Positions 33,118-43,323 are shown, numbered from the stretch's first letter. The stretch is 64,000 nucleotides of DNA from Stenotrophomonas maltophilia (GCF_002205165.1 NZ_NIVS01000013.1:1-64000), one strand, 5' to 3'. Notes: generated by a model from the sequence alone, not told the origin. A program made the numbers and translations.

Positions 33118-33753
33118 TCAGACCGGCAGATCGCGCAGTTTCTTTTCCTGTTCGGTCAGGCTGCGGATGAAACCCGGGTGCCGGAAAATGCGGTTGCCGT
33201 AGTCTTCGATCGATTTGCCATCCTTCGGCAACGGCACGTCGAGTGCCTGCAGCCGCCAGATGATCGGCGCCATCGCGCAGTCGGCCAGGCTCATTTCCGG
33301 GTTGAGGAAGAACTTGCTGGCCTTGAACAGCGGCACCGCGCTGGTCAGCAGTTCCTTGAGGCGTTTGCGCCCGGCCTCGGCCTGGGTCTTGTTGCCCAGC
33401 TGGATGGCCTGCACCTGCGGCACCCAGTCGTGTTCGATGCGCAGCATCGCCAGGCGGATGCGGGCCCGCGAGAGCGGATCGACCGGCATCAGCGGCGGGT
33501 GCGGATAGCGCTCGTCCAGGTATTCGCTGACCACCGACGCCGCGTACAGCACCAGCTCGCGCTCCACCAGGGTGGGCACGGAGTGATACGGATTGAGATC
33601 GATGAGATCTTCGGGCGGGTTCTGCGGGTCGACCGGCACGGAGTCATAAGTGACGCCCTTGGCCGCCAGTACCAGCCGTACGCGATGGCACAGCACATCG
33701 TCGTTCGAGGAAAACAGCGTCAGGGTATTCCGCATGCGTACGCTCGCCGCCAT
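33118..33753 (-). CDS. sspA: Stringent starvation protein A (GST-like)
   Basis: The protein has 211 residues from the ATG at 33753, which follows TTGGAGAGCC. A reading to 33807 lacks a good ribosome site. The N-terminal thioredoxin-like domain (RNTLTLFSSNDDVLCHRVRL) and a helical C-terminal domain give the GST fold. SspA binds RNA polymerase and affects stationary-phase and acid-stress gene expression. It follows petC and precedes sspB, an order common in gamma- and betaproteobacteria. Confidence 0.95.
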   Translation of the reverse strand: MAASVRMRNTLTLFSSNDDVLCHRVRLVLAAKGVTYDSVPVDPQNPPEDLIDLNPYHSVPTLVERELVLYAASVVSEYLDERYPHPPLMPVDPLSRARIRLAMLRIEHDWVPQVQAIQLGNKTQAEAGRKRLKELLTSAVPLFKASKFFLNPEMSLADCAMAPIIWRLQALDVPLPKDGKSIEDYGNRIFRHPGFIRSLTEQEKKLRDLPV

Positions 33754-33864
33754 CAAAGGCTCTCCAACGTCCGGTAACCGCCGGTCGTATCGGCGCCGCC
33801 AGCCCATTGCCGACGGTCGTCACAGTACCCGAGTGTGCAACCGCACATCACAAAAGCCAATAGG

Positions 33865-33892
33865 TCGATCGTCCCACGCGGGGAACGATCGA
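33865..33892. terminator. Hairpin after petC
   Basis: A stem TCGATCGT-CCC / GGG-ACGATCGA with one unpaired base lies 22 nt beyond the petC stop. On the minus strand no strong T-run follows, so it may act as a Rho-aided terminator or mRNA end stabiliser rather than a full intrinsic terminator. Confidence 0.45.
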
Positions 33893-33913
33893 CACAGGAA
33901 GGCGCCGGACGGC

Positions 33914-34660
33914 TCAGTGGACGTCCTTCCAGTATTCCTTCTTGAGCAGATAGGCCAGGAAGGTCAGCAGGGCCAGGAACAGGATCACCCACACGCCCAG
34001 CTTTTGGCGCTTCAGGGCGGCCGGCTCGCCGGCGTACTCCAGGAAGTTGGTGATGTCGCGCACCGCCTGGTCGTACTGGCCAGCATCGACGTTGCCCGGC
34101 TGTTCGATCTTCAGGCCAACCACCGGGGGGTCTTCGCCGGGGTTCTCCGGCTTGCCGTGCACCGCATGCTGCAGCCCCTGCATTTCCCACAGCGGATTGG
34201 GCATGGAGGCATTCGGGAACACGGTGTTGTTCCAGCCCAGCGGCCGCGTGGGATCCAGGTAGAACGACTTGAGGTAGGTGTAGACCCAGTCGCTGCCCCG
34301 CACCCGCGAGATCAAGCTCAGGTCCGGCGGCATCTTGCCGAACCATTTTTCGGCCTGCGCCTTGGGCATCGTCACCGGGATCGGCTCGCCGACCGGGGTG
34401 CCGGTGAAGTTGAGGTTGTTCATGACCTCTTCTTCGCTCAGCCCGAGATCGGCGGCCATGCGCGAGTAACGCAGGTACTTCAGCGCGTGGCAGCCGGAGC
34501 AGTAGTTCATGTAGAGCTGCGCGCCACGCTGCAGCGACGCACGATCGCTCAGATCGTTGCCGGCCTGCAGGGTCTTGGCGCCCTCGGCGGCATCGGCCAC
34601 CGCGACACCGAGCATCAGGGCCGCCGCGCAGGCCAGCCGGACAATCCAGTGGTCAGTCAT
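33914..34660 (-). CDS. petC: Cytochrome c1 of the bc1 complex
   Basis: The protein has 248 residues with a signal peptide (about 1-25), the haem-c site CSGCH (residues 54-58), the haem axial Met in the PNASMPNPLWEMQ region, and a C-terminal membrane anchor (GVWVILFLALLTFLAYLLKK). It takes electrons from the Rieske protein and passes them to cytochrome c in the periplasm. It overlaps petB by 8 nt. Confidence 0.95.
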   Translation of the reverse strand: MTDHWIVRLACAAALMLGVAVADAAEGAKTLQAGNDLSDRASLQRGAQLYMNYCSGCHALKYLRYSRMAADLGLSEEEVMNNLNFTGTPVGEPIPVTMPKAQAEKWFGKMPPDLSLISRVRGSDWVYTYLKSFYLDPTRPLGWNNTVFPNASMPNPLWEMQGLQHAVHGKPENPGEDPPVVGLKIEQPGNVDAGQYDQAVRDITNFLEYAGEPAALKRQKLGVWVILFLALLTFLAYLLKKEYWKDVH

Positions 34661-35912
34661 GCGTGGTCACCCGGTCCGGTACCGGCTTGGTCCTGTCCAG
34701 CTTGGTCCATAGCGGCATGGTGATGAAGAAGGCGAAATACAGGAAGGTCAGCACGCGCCCGATGTAGGTCTCGTGCGCATCCGTACCCGGGCCGGAGCCG
34801 ATCACGCCCAGCCACACGAAGCACACCGCGAACATGCCCAGCAGACCGCGCGAGAGCAGGCCGCGGTAACGGTAGGACTTCACCCGCGCGCGATCCAGCC
34901 ACGGCACCAGGAACAGGATGGCGATCGCCGAGAACATCACGATCACGCCGCCGAGCTTGTTGGGCACCACGCGCAACATCGCGTAGTACGGGGTGTAGTA
35001 CCAGACCGGCTTGATGTGCTCGGGCGTCACCAGGCGGTTGGCCTCGGTGAAGTTGTCATGCTCCAGGAACAGGCCGCCGAAGGCCGGCGCGAAGAAGATG
35101 ATGAAGGCGGCGATGATCAGCAGGAAACCGGCGCCGACCGCATCCTTGAGCGTGTAGTACGGGTGGAACGGAATGCCATCGGTAGGCGCCGTGGCCGACC
35201 AGCGGTTGCCCTTCGGCCCCTTCTTGATCTCCACGCCATCGGGGTTGTTGGAACCCACCTCGTGCAGCGCGCCCAGGTGCAGCACCACCAGCAGCAACAG
35301 CACCAGCGGCAGCGCGATCACGTGCAGCGCGAAGAAGCGGTTGAGGGTGGCGTCGCTGGGCAGGTAATCGCCCATGATCCATTCGGTCAGGCCGGTGCCG
35401 ATCACCGGGATCGCGCCGAACAGCGAGATGATCACCTTGGCGCCCCAGAACGACATCTGGCCCCACGGCAGCACGTAACCCATGAAGGCTTCGGCCATCA
35501 GCACCAGGTAGATCAGCATGCCGAGGATCCAGACCAGTTCGCGCGGCTTCTGGTAACTGCCATAGAGCAGGCCGCGGAACATGTGCAGGTAGACCACGAT
35601 GAAGAACAGCGAGGCACCGGTGGAGTGCATGTAGCGGATCAGCCAGCCCCACTCCACGTCCCGCATGATGTATTCGATGGAGGCGAACGCTTCGGCCGCG
35701 TTCGTCTTGTAGTGCATCGTCAGGAAGATGCCGGTGACGATCTGGTTGACCAGGATCAGCAGCGCCAGCGAGCCGAAGTAGTACCAGATGTTGAAGTTCT
35801 TCGGCGCGTAGTACTCGGTGACGTGCTTGCGGTAGACCGGCATCAGCCCGGGCGCGCGTGCGTTGACCCAGTCGGCGACGCCGGTGGCGGTGCGGGAAAG
35901 GATATTGGCCAT
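34653..35912 (-). CDS. petB: Cytochrome b of the bc1 complex
   Basis: The protein has 419 residues with eight or nine membrane helices. The haem-binding His pairs lie in helices B and D (LIRYMHSTGASLFF and MHVIALPLVLLLL-like stretches), and the Qo site motif PFHPYYTLKD is present. It oxidises ubiquinol and moves protons. The ATG at 35912 was chosen; a TTG at 35918 overlapping the petA stop is also possible. It lies in the petABC operon. Confidence 0.95.
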   Translation of the reverse strand: MANILSRTATGVADWVNARAPGLMPVYRKHVTEYYAPKNFNIWYYFGSLALLILVNQIVTGIFLTMHYKTNAAEAFASIEYIMRDVEWGWLIRYMHSTGASLFFIVVYLHMFRGLLYGSYQKPRELVWILGMLIYLVLMAEAFMGYVLPWGQMSFWGAKVIISLFGAIPVIGTGLTEWIMGDYLPSDATLNRFFALHVIALPLVLLLLVVLHLGALHEVGSNNPDGVEIKKGPKGNRWSATAPTDGIPFHPYYTLKDAVGAGFLLIIAAFIIFFAPAFGGLFLEHDNFTEANRLVTPEHIKPVWYYTPYYAMLRVVPNKLGGVIVMFSAIAILFLVPWLDRARVKSYRYRGLLSRGLLGMFAVCFVWLGVIGSGPGTDAHETYIGRVLTFLYFAFFITMPLWTKLDRTKPVPDRVTTHD

Positions 35913-35914
35913 GA

Positions 35915-36535
35915 TCAAGCCGCCCCCTGCGGATCAACGCCGATGATGATGGTGTTGTCGTCCTGGTAATGGTGCGGCGGCACCAGCAGGTTGATCGGTG
36001 CCGGAACATCCTTGAACACGCGACCGGACATGTCGAAGCGCGACTTGTGGCAGGGGCAGAAGTAGCCGCCCTTCCACTGGGGGTCGTAGGGCTCGGGGCG
36101 GATCTCGGCGACCATTTCCGGCGAACAGCCCAGATGGGTGCACAGCCCGACCAGCACCGAGACCTCGGCCTTGATCGAGCGGAACTCGGGATTCTGCTTG
36201 AGCACGTACTCGGGCTGCTGCTCTTTCTCGCCCGACTCGGGATCCTTCAGGCGGCCGTCCAGCCCGTGCAGCGCGTCGAGGATGGCCTTGGAGCGCTTGA
36301 CGATCCAGATCGGCTGTCCACGCCACTCCATGACCAGACGCTGGCCTTCCTGGAGCGCACTGATGTCGGCAATCACCGGGGCACCGGCCAGTTTGGCGCG
36401 GGCGCTGGGATTCCAGGACTTGATGAACGGTACCGCTGCAAATCCGACGCCGACCGCTCCGACCACCGCAGTGGTTGCTGAGAGAAACCGCCGACGTCCA
36501 GTGTTGACTGGATCGTTTACCCCATCGTTGGCCAT
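35915..36535 (-). CDS. petA: Rieske iron-sulfur subunit of the bc1 complex
   Basis: The protein has 206 residues. It starts MANDGVNDPVNTGRRRFLSA: GRRRFL followed by a hydrophobic helix fits a Tat-type anchor. The [2Fe-2S] site is CTHLGC and CPCHKSRFD, with two Cys and two His ligands and the second Cys pair for the disulfide. A reading to 36640 would add 35 unlikely residues. It is the first gene of petABC and carries electrons from ubiquinol to cytochrome c1. Confidence 0.95.
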   Translation of the reverse strand: MANDGVNDPVNTGRRRFLSATTAVVGAVGVGFAAVPFIKSWNPSARAKLAGAPVIADISALQEGQRLVMEWRGQPIWIVKRSKAILDALHGLDGRLKDPESGEKEQQPEYVLKQNPEFRSIKAEVSVLVGLCTHLGCSPEMVAEIRPEPYDPQWKGGYFCPCHKSRFDMSGRVFKDVPAPINLLVPPHHYQDDNTIIIGVDPQGAA

Positions 36536-36706
36536 CCGGCACTCCGATATTGATTTAGGTAGCTTGAGGCTGCCAGCAGACCGGTGGGGGCCAGTCCACA
36601 TTGAATCAGCCGCGAGTGTAGCTGAACCGAAGTCGGCCACACAACGCGGTACTACGGAACGACATTACCCCGACAGTACGGCATCAGGTACCACTGGCGC
36701 CATGGG

Positions 36707-37663
36707 TTATTGATGGCTGGCCACGGCACCGCGGTAGCGGTCGGCCAACAGGGCCACCCGCTTCACGTAATACTGGGTCTCGCTGTAAGGCGGCACGCCA
36801 CCATGGCGGTCGACCGCGCCCTCGCCGGCGTTGTAGCCCGCCGCCGCCAGGGTGAGATCGCCGTTGAAGCGCTTGAGCAGCCAGGACAGGTACTGCACAC
36901 CGCCGCGGATGTTCTGCGAGGCATCGAAGGAATCGCTGACGCCGAAGCGGCGCGCGGTCGGCGGCATCAACTGCATCAGGCCCTGCGCGCCGGCGCGGCT
37001 GAGCGCGGTCGGGTTGTAGGCCGATTCGGCGTGGATGATCGCGCGGACCACCGCCTCTTCCACCCCGAACTCGCGGGCGGCGGCGGTGATCTCGCTCTGG
37101 TAAGCGGTGGTGTTGAGCCGCACCGAGCCGAAGTTGACCGCCGGGTTGGCGCCACAGGCGTAGCAGCGCTCGATGAAGCTGTAATGGATGGTGCGGACCT
37201 GGCCAACGCTGGCGATGCCGGTCGGGCGTGCGCTGGTGTAATGGCGCACGCCGTCTTTCATATAGGCGTACAGCTGGCCGCTGCGGACCTTTCCAGCCTT
37301 GTTGCCGGCCGGCGCCGGGGCGGAGGGCGCGGTCAGCACCGTGGCCGGGGCGGGGGACGGTGCCGGGGCCGGGTTGATCGCGGTCGCCGCGGTGGCGGTA
37401 TCGGCCCGGCTAGGCGCTGGCGCCGCGCTGGCGATCGGGGTCGCCGGGGTCGGCGCAGGCGGCGCTGCCAGGGCCCGGCGAGGCGCCGCGCCGCGCTCGG
37501 GCCGGTAGCTGCTGATCACGCTGCAGGCGGCGCCGGCCACGCGCTTGCTCACATAGCTGGGAACGCCGTCGCTGCCGACGCACTTGTACAGGGTGCCCGC
37601 ACTGGCCGGCATAGCGGTCAGCGCAGCCAAGGCCAGCGCAGCGATCCCCAACATCCCCTTCAT
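36707..37663 (-). CDS. Lytic transglycosylase with N-terminal DUF4124 region
   Basis: The protein has 318 residues from the ATG at 37663. A signal peptide (about 1-22) is followed by a short DUF4124-like region (LYKCVGSDGVPSYVS), an Ala/Pro linker and a C-terminal SLT domain. The catalytic Glu is in IIHAESAYNPTALSRAGAQG, followed by LMQLMPPTARRFGV and AAGYNAGEGAVDRHGG. It cleaves peptidoglycan glycan chains in the periplasm. Two Cys in ERCYACGA may form a disulfide. It is monocistronic. Confidence 0.92.
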   Translation of the reverse strand: MKGMLGIAALALAALTAMPASAGTLYKCVGSDGVPSYVSKRVAGAACSVISSYRPERGAAPRRALAAPPAPTPATPIASAAPAPSRADTATAATAINPAPAPSPAPATVLTAPSAPAPAGNKAGKVRSGQLYAYMKDGVRHYTSARPTGIASVGQVRTIHYSFIERCYACGANPAVNFGSVRLNTTAYQSEITAAAREFGVEEAVVRAIIHAESAYNPTALSRAGAQGLMQLMPPTARRFGVSDSFDASQNIRGGVQYLSWLLKRFNGDLTLAAAGYNAGEGAVDRHGGVPPYSETQYYVKRVALLADRYRGAVASHQ

Positions 37664-37782
37664 GAGCGGGAGTGTCCCCAATTCGCCGGGGATTGCCAAG
37701 GGGGGCGCCCGACCCGGCTACAATGGCCTGCTCACCGCAGCCATCCGGCTGCCTGCCCGCCCACCCGACTGGAATAAGCGCC

Positions 37783-39246
37783 ATGACCGGGACGCCAGCT
37801 TCGACCGCGCCGACTTCGGCCGGTTCTGCCTTGCCTGCCTCTGCTCCGCCCAGCTCCGCCCCCCGCCCCGACCTGCTCCCCCTGCCCGGCGCCAGGCCGC
37901 AGGTGAACGGTCCGGTGCGCGGCAAGCTGTACATCAAGACCCACGGTTGCCAGATGAACGAGTACGACTCGACCAAGATGGCCGACGTGCTCGCCGCCTC
38001 CGAAGGGCTGGAACTCACCGACGACCCGGCCGAGGCAGACGTGTTGTTGATGAACACCTGCTCGATCCGCGAGAAGGCCCAGGAGAAGGTGTTCAGCCAG
38101 CTCGGCTACTGGAAGGCGCTGAAGAACAACGGCCGTGGCGTGATCATCGGCGTCGGCGGCTGCGTGGCCTCGCAGGAAGGCGAGGCGATCATCAAGCGTG
38201 CCCCGCACGTGGACCTGGTGTTCGGCCCGCAGACCCTGCACCGCCTGCCGGAGCTGATCCGCCAGCGCCGTGAATCGGGCAGGTCGCAGGTGGACATCAG
38301 CTTCCCGGAGATCGAGAAGTTCGACGCCCTGCCCGAGCCGCGTGCCGAGGGCGCCTCTGCGTTCGTGTCGATCATGGAAGGCTGCTCGAAGTACTGTTCG
38401 TTCTGCGTGGTGCCCTACACCCGCGGCACCGAGGTCAGCCGCCCGTTCGAAGACGTGGTGGTGGAAGTGGCGCAACTGGCCGCCCAGGGCGTGCTGGAAA
38501 TCAACCTGCTCGGCCAGAACGTCAACGCCTACCGCGGCCCGTATGGCGACGGCGAGTTCGCCGATCTGGGCCTGCTGATCCGCACCATCGCCGAGATCGA
38601 CGGGGTCGGCCGGATCCGCTTCACCACCTCGCACCCGCTGGAATTCAGCGATTCGCTGATCGATGCCTACCGTGACGTGCCGCAGCTGGCCAACTTCCTG
38701 CATCTGCCGGTGCAGGCCGGCAGCGACCGCGTGCTCTCGGCGATGAAGCGTGGCTACACCGCGCTGGAATTCAAATCCAAGATCCGCAAGCTGCGCGCGG
38801 TGCGTCCGGACATCTCGATCAGCTCGGATTTCATCGTCGGCTTCCCCGGCGAGACCGATGCCGAGTTCGAGAAGACCATGAAGCTGATCGAGGACGTGGG
38901 CTTCGACCAGAGCTTTTCCTTCATCTATTCGCGCCGCCCGGGCACTCCTGCAGCCGATCTGGAAGACACCACCTCCGATGCGGAAAAGCACGCACGCCTG
39001 TCGCGCCTGCAGGCCCGGATCAACGAGCAGGCTGCAGCCATCTCCGAAAAGATGGTCGGCACGGTGCAGACCGTGCTGGTGGAAGGCCCCTCCAAGCGCA
39101 ACCCGAACGAGCTGACCGGTAAGAGCGAGAACATGCGTTCGGTCAACTTCCCGGGGCACCCGCGCCTGGTCGGCCAGTTCGTGGATGTGGTGATCACCGA
39201 GGCATACAGCAATTCGCTGCGCGCGCGGATGGTGACGGCGGATTGA
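37783..39246 (+). CDS. miaB: tRNA-2-methylthio-N6-dimethylallyladenosine synthase MiaB
   Basis: The protein has 487 residues from the ATG at 37783. The UPF0004 N-terminal domain ([17 protein letters not shown], with Cys of the second cluster at NTCSIRE and GGCVAS), a radical SAM site GCSKYCSFC and a C-terminal TRAM domain are in order. It methylthiolates A37 of tRNAs that read UNN codons. An extra Ala/Pro-rich lead of about 40 residues precedes the first domain. It begins the run miaB, ybeZ, ybeY, corC. Confidence 0.96.
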   Translation: MTGTPASTAPTSAGSALPASAPPSSAPRPDLLPLPGARPQVNGPVRGKLYIKTHGCQMNEYDSTKMADVLAASEGLELTDDPAEADVLLMNTCSIREKAQEKVFSQLGYWKALKNNGRGVIIGVGGCVASQEGEAIIKRAPHVDLVFGPQTLHRLPELIRQRRESGRSQVDISFPEIEKFDALPEPRAEGASAFVSIMEGCSKYCSFCVVPYTRGTEVSRPFEDVVVEVAQLAAQGVLEINLLGQNVNAYRGPYGDGEFADLGLLIRTIAEIDGVGRIRFTTSHPLEFSDSLIDAYRDVPQLANFLHLPVQAGSDRVLSAMKRGYTALEFKSKIRKLRAVRPDISISSDFIVGFPGETDAEFEKTMKLIEDVGFDQSFSFIYSRRPGTPAADLEDTTSDAEKHARLSRLQARINEQAAAISEKMVGTVQTVLVEGPSKRNPNELTGKSENMRSVNFPGHPRLVGQFVDVVITEAYSNSLRARMVTAD

Positions 39247-39483
39247 ACAAGGTGGCCGGGCCACGGCCCGGTCATCGTTGACGCTTTTTTGACCACGCAA
39301 TCGAACCCTTTGCCGCAGTAGGGCTGGCGACACCTATCCACAGGTTGCTGCACCGGCGTTGCACAGTCCCTGTGGAAAACCGCTTTCCGCCCGTGCTGTA
39401 GCGGCCGCCCCACACCCGCGCTACCCTGTTCTCCCTTTCCCTGCTTGCGGCCCGGTCGGCTGGACCGGCGGCCGCCGGACGCA
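39247..39483. other. Intergenic region with two DnaA-box-like 9-mers
   Basis: Between miaB and ybeZ lie CTATCCACA (39334-39342) and, on the minus strand, TTTTCCACA (39379-39371), each one base from the consensus TTATCCACA. No gene is visible. A promoter for ybeZ is expected here, but I cannot place one firmly. Confidence 0.35.
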
Positions 39484-40470
39484 ATGACCGCACTCGCACA
39501 ACGCGACTTCACCCTCACCCCGGAAGACAACGAGCGCCTGGCCAACATGGCCGGCCCGTTCGACGAACATCTCCGCCAGGTGGAACTCAAACTCGGCGTG
39601 GAAATCGCCAACCGTGGCCACGTGTTCCGCGTGACCGGTCCCAAGGCCGTGGTCGCCGATGCGCAGGCCCTGATCGAGGCGCTGTACGCCGAGGCCGGTG
39701 ACGTGGTGTTCGACAGCCATGCCATCCACCTGCGCCTGAACCAGGCCAACGTGGAGCATGTGGTCGAGCGCGCCTACGAAGCCCAGGAAGTGGCGATCAA
39801 GGTCAAGCGCGGCACCGTGCGCGGCCGCGGTGCCAATCAGGCCCGTTACCTGCATCAGATCACCACGCACGACATCAATTTCGGCATCGGCCCGGCCGGT
39901 ACCGGCAAGACCTTCCTGGCCGTGGCCAGCGCAGTGGAAGCGCTCAATGAAGCGCGCGTGCAGCGCCTGATCCTGGTCCGCCCGGCGGTGGAGGCCGGCG
40001 AGAAGCTGGGCTTCCTGCCCGGCGACCTGAGCCAGAAGGTCGACCCGTACCTGCGCCCGCTGTACGACGCGCTGTATGAAATGCTGGGCGTGGAAAAGGT
40101 GCTCAAGCTGCTGGAGAAGAACGTCATCGAGATCGCGCCACTGGCCTACATGCGTGGGCGCACGCTCAACGATGCGTACGTGATCCTGGATGAAGCGCAG
40201 AACACCACGGTCGAACAGATGAAGATGTTCCTGACCCGCCTGGGCTTCGGCTCCACCGCGGTGGTCACCGGTGATCTCACCCAGACCGATCTGCCCAAGC
40301 ACGTCAAATCCGGGCTGCGCGATGCGATCGACGTGCTGCGCGATGTGGAGGGCGTGAGCTTCACCTTCTTCGAAGCGCGCGATGTGGTCCGCCACCCGCT
40401 GGTGGCCCGGATCGTCAGCGCCTACGACCGCCGCGATCTGCAGCAGGTCCAACCCGGAGCGACGCCATGA
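39484..40470 (+). CDS. ybeZ: PhoH-like ATPase YbeZ
   Basis: The protein has 328 residues from the ATG at 39484. It has the PhoH-family ATPase core with Walker A GPAGTGKT, the [17 protein letters not shown] segment and Walker [11 protein letters not shown]. YbeZ works with the RNase YbeY in rRNA processing and ribosome quality control. It overlaps ybeY by 4 nt, which supports that partnership. A TTG reading at 39445 was not chosen because it lacks a ribosome site. Confidence 0.95.
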   Translation: MTALAQRDFTLTPEDNERLANMAGPFDEHLRQVELKLGVEIANRGHVFRVTGPKAVVADAQALIEALYAEAGDVVFDSHAIHLRLNQANVEHVVERAYEAQEVAIKVKRGTVRGRGANQARYLHQITTHDINFGIGPAGTGKTFLAVASAVEALNEARVQRLILVRPAVEAGEKLGFLPGDLSQKVDPYLRPLYDALYEMLGVEKVLKLLEKNVIEIAPLAYMRGRTLNDAYVILDEAQNTTVEQMKMFLTRLGFGSTAVVTGDLTQTDLPKHVKSGLRDAIDVLRDVEGVSFTFFEARDVVRHPLVARIVSAYDRRDLQQVQPGATP

Positions 40471-40952
40471 CCCGTGGTCCCGTGCGACTGGACGTCGCGA
40501 TCAGTTATGCCCTGCCCCGTGCCGGCCTGCCCTCGGCGGTGAGCTTCCGCAAGTGGGTCGCCGCCGTCCTGAAGGGCCGCATCCGCGAGGCCGACCTGGC
40601 GATCCGCCTGGTCGATGCCAAGGAAGGCCAGTCCTTGAACCGCCACTACCGCGGCAAGGATTACGCGACCAACGTACTCAGCTTCCCGGCCGAACTGCCC
40701 GAAGGCCTGCCCAAGGGCGTGAAGTTCCCGCTGCTCGGTGATCTGGTGATCTGCGCACCGGTGGTCGCCCGCGAAGCGGACGAACAGGGCAAGGCGCTCA
40801 ATGCCCACTACGCGCACCTGACCGTGCATGGCGTGCTGCACCTGCTCGGCTGGGACCATGAGGACGAAAAGGAAGCCGACGCCATGGAACAGCTGGAACG
40901 GGACATCCTGGCCGAGCTCGGGATCGCCGACCCGTATGCCGGCGAGCGCTGA
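40467..40952 (+). CDS. ybeY: Endoribonuclease YbeY
   Basis: The protein has 161 residues. The zinc-binding signature [12 protein letters not shown] near the C-terminus supplies three His ligands, and the N-terminal half has [17 protein letters not shown] as in the family. YbeY takes part in 16S rRNA 3'-end maturation and ribosome quality control. It is coupled to ybeZ. Confidence 0.95.
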   Translation: MTRGPVRLDVAISYALPRAGLPSAVSFRKWVAAVLKGRIREADLAIRLVDAKEGQSLNRHYRGKDYATNVLSFPAELPEGLPKGVKFPLLGDLVICAPVVAREADEQGKALNAHYAHLTVHGVLHLLGWDHEDEKEADAMEQLERDILAELGIADPYAGER

Positions 40953-41007
40953 GCGGCCCCCTCGCTATCTGTGTTGATCCCTCTGCCATACAAGGACGTA
41001 TGCCAAC

Positions 41008-41694
41008 ATGCCGATTCCTGAGCGTCGTTCCGCACTGGGTCCCGTGCTGCTTGCAGTGTCCTGGGCCGGGCTTCTGTACGCCGCGATCGGAGCCCCGGGG
41101 CTCACCGCACTGACGCCGGCCGGGCGCGACCCGGGTGCACTGCAGCTGGGCATGCTGGGGCTGTCGGCGGTGATCGCAGCGCTGTCGTTGGCGCCTGCGC
41201 GAAGCTGGTGGGCAGCGCGGCAGCAGCGCGCGCCCCTGTCCGCCGCATGGGCCGGGCGTCTGTCCGGCCTGGCCGCCGGGGTGTTCGTCGCAGGCATGCT
41301 GACCTGCGTGGTGGCGGGCCTGATCCTGCCTCGTCTGCGGGCCGGTTCTGGCGAGGCGACCCTCAGCGCGGCCGGCTTGAGCGTGGTGATCTGGTCGGGG
41401 CTGGCGGCTGCGCTGGTCGCGCCGCTGGGCTGGCGCACGCTGTATCGCTGGTTCGGCCGCGACGGCGTTTCGCCGGGACAGTCATCGACCTTCCGCGCAC
41501 GGCCGGTGCAGGTGGCCCTGCTGTTTGTTCTTGCCGCGTCGTTCGCTCTGTTCTTCGGGCGCGCGCTGCTGTCGGCAACCGCCAGTGGCCCGGGGGCGAT
41601 CCATCTGGGCACCGCCGCGTTGGTACTGTTCGCGGCGGGGATCGCCGTCGTCACCTTCCCGCCCACGCTGCGCTGGCTGCTGCGCCGCCGGTGA
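41008..41694 (+). CDS. Multi-pass membrane protein, unknown
   Basis: The protein has 228 residues with about six membrane helices (for example LAVSWAGLLYAAIGAPGLTA, GLAAGVFVAGMLTCVVAGLI and PVQVALLFVLAASFALFFGR). There is no signal-peptide cleavage site and no catalytic motif that I recognise. It is placed between ybeY and a small periplasmic protein with its own spacing on both sides. Confidence 0.6.
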   Translation: MPIPERRSALGPVLLAVSWAGLLYAAIGAPGLTALTPAGRDPGALQLGMLGLSAVIAALSLAPARSWWAARQQRAPLSAAWAGRLSGLAAGVFVAGMLTCVVAGLILPRLRAGSGEATLSAAGLSVVIWSGLAAALVAPLGWRTLYRWFGRDGVSPGQSSTFRARPVQVALLFVLAASFALFFGRALLSATASGPGAIHLGTAALVLFAAGIAVVTFPPTLRWLLRRR

Positions 41695-41775
41695 GGCCGT
41701 GCCACGCGTGGCCTCCCCCGCTATGATCGTCGCCGCATCCGTGCGCTGCACGCCTCCGTTGATGGATCTGCTTTG

Positions 41776-42369
41776 ATGACCCCGTTGCGACTTGCCTGCC
41801 TTGGCCTGCTGGGCCTGCTGCCCATCTCGGCGATCGCCGATGCGGCCCCGCTGGACCTGACCGCCCTGATCGAATGCCGCCAGAGCGTGGGCGATTACAA
41901 CGCGGTCGCCCCGGTCGTGGCCGACCCGCTCAAGGCGGTCGCCAACGGTCTGCAGCCGCTGCCGCAGACCAACCAGTTCATGACCGAATTCCGCCTGGCC
42001 GCGCCGATCACGGTATTTGGGGAGCGCGCCGAGTACATCACGGTCGCCGGGGCCAGCATCATGGCCATCCTGGACCTGGCCGACCCGCGCCCGCTGGCCA
42101 AGCGCCTGGCGCTGGAGGATGGCGTGGATACCCCGGAGAAGTTCATGGCCGGCCGCGAACTGGTCAGCCGCGACGTCACCGACCCTCGTACCGGCGAGGC
42201 CCTGATCGAATCGGTGATCCTGAGCCTGTCCACGGTCAAGTCCCACCCCGGCAAGACCCTGGCCGGCTGCACCTACAGCCTGGACCTGCCGGCGGAGGAA
42301 GACACCCCGGCCCCGGGGGCCGCCCCGGCCGCCATGCCGGGCGTGAATCCGCCCCCGGCCGGGCACTGA
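41776..42369 (+). CDS. Small periplasmic protein, conserved in xanthomonads
   Basis: The protein has 197 residues from the ATG at 41776. A signal peptide (MTPLRLACLGLLGLLPISAI) is cleaved after ADA. The mature part carries two Cys (IECRQSVGDY and LAGCTYSLDL) that may pair, and ends in an Ala/Pro tail. I do not recognise a family or function. A terminator follows at 42404. Confidence 0.6.
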   Translation: MTPLRLACLGLLGLLPISAIADAAPLDLTALIECRQSVGDYNAVAPVVADPLKAVANGLQPLPQTNQFMTEFRLAAPITVFGERAEYITVAGASIMAILDLADPRPLAKRLALEDGVDTPEKFMAGRELVSRDVTDPRTGEALIESVILSLSTVKSHPGKTLAGCTYSLDLPAEEDTPAPGAAPAAMPGVNPPPAGH

Positions 42370-42401
42370 CAGGCGCCCGCATCCTGATAGACTAAATCCA
42401 A

Positions 42402-42427
42402 CGCCCGGCACGCCGGGTGCCTTTTTT
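42402..42427 (+). terminator. Terminator before corC
   Basis: The stem CCCGGC / GCCGGG (42404-42409 and 42412-42417), extended by neighbouring GC pairs, is followed by TTTTTT at 42422-42427. It lies 7 nt before the corC start, so corC is either separately transcribed or attenuated. Confidence 0.6.
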
Positions 42428-42433
42428 CCAGAG

Positions 42434-43315
42434 ATGTCTGAAGACGACAGTAGTAGCTCCGCGCAGGAGCACAATGAAAAGAAGCGCAGCTGGCTCGAAC
42501 GCCTGACCTCTGCCTTCTCCGGCGAACCCCACACCCGCGACGAGCTGGTGGCGGTACTGCACACCGCGCACGAAGACGGCCTGATCGCCGCGGACACGCT
42601 GCGGATGATGGAAGGCGCCATTTCGGTGGCCGAGCTCACCGTCGGCGACGTGATGATCTCGCGCTCGCAGATGGTCTCCCTGCCGGTCGAAGCCCCCTTC
42701 CTTGAACTGATGAAGCAGGTGGTCGAATCCGGCCATTCGCGCTTCCCGGTGCACGGCGACAACAAGGACGACATCCTCGGCATCCTGTTGGCCAAGGACC
42801 TGCTGCGCGGCGTGGTGGCCGACAACGGGCCGGCCAACATCCGTGAGCTGCTGCGCCCGGCGGTGCTGATCCCCGAGGCCAAGAAGCTCAACGTGCTGCT
42901 GAAGGAGTTCCGGCTCTCGCGCAACCACATGGCCATCGTGGTGGACGAGTACGGCGGTGTCGCCGGGCTGGTCACCATCGAGGACGTGCTGGAGCAGATC
43001 GTCGGTGAGATCGACGACGAGCACGACGAGGCCGAGGACCACACCTCGCAGATCGCGATCCAGGCCGATGGCCAGTACGTGGTCGACGCGTTGACCGCGA
43101 TCGAGGATTTCAACGAGCGCTTCGGTGCCACCTTCCCCGACGATGACTACGACACCATCGGTGGCCTGGTCACCGAGGCGATCGGGCATCTGCCGGAAAC
43201 CGGTGACGAGCTCACCCTGGACCGCTTCGTGTTCCGGGTGGCGCGTGCCGACGCCCGCCGCGTGCAGGCGTTCCACGTGACCGTACTGCCGCCCGACACC
43301 CACAACGAGGATTGA
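42434..43315 (+). CDS. corC: HlyC/CorC-family CBS-domain protein
   Basis: The protein has 293 residues. Two CBS domains (about 70-190) include VGDVMISRSQMVSLPVEAPF and IVVDEYGGVAGLVTIEDVLE, followed by a CorC_HlyC C-terminal domain (about 205-285). It lacks the membrane DUF21 part. The E. coli form (YbeX) is linked to magnesium/cobalt efflux and to ribosome metabolism. Its place after ybeZ and ybeY matches the E. coli ybeZ-ybeY-ybeX arrangement. Confidence 0.92.
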   Translation: MSEDDSSSSAQEHNEKKRSWLERLTSAFSGEPHTRDELVAVLHTAHEDGLIAADTLRMMEGAISVAELTVGDVMISRSQMVSLPVEAPFLELMKQVVESGHSRFPVHGDNKDDILGILLAKDLLRGVVADNGPANIRELLRPAVLIPEAKKLNVLLKEFRLSRNHMAIVVDEYGGVAGLVTIEDVLEQIVGEIDDEHDEAEDHTSQIAIQADGQYVVDALTAIEDFNERFGATFPDDDYDTIGGLVTEAIGHLPETGDELTLDRFVFRVARADARRVQAFHVTVLPPDTHNED

Positions 43316-43323
43316 CCCACGCC

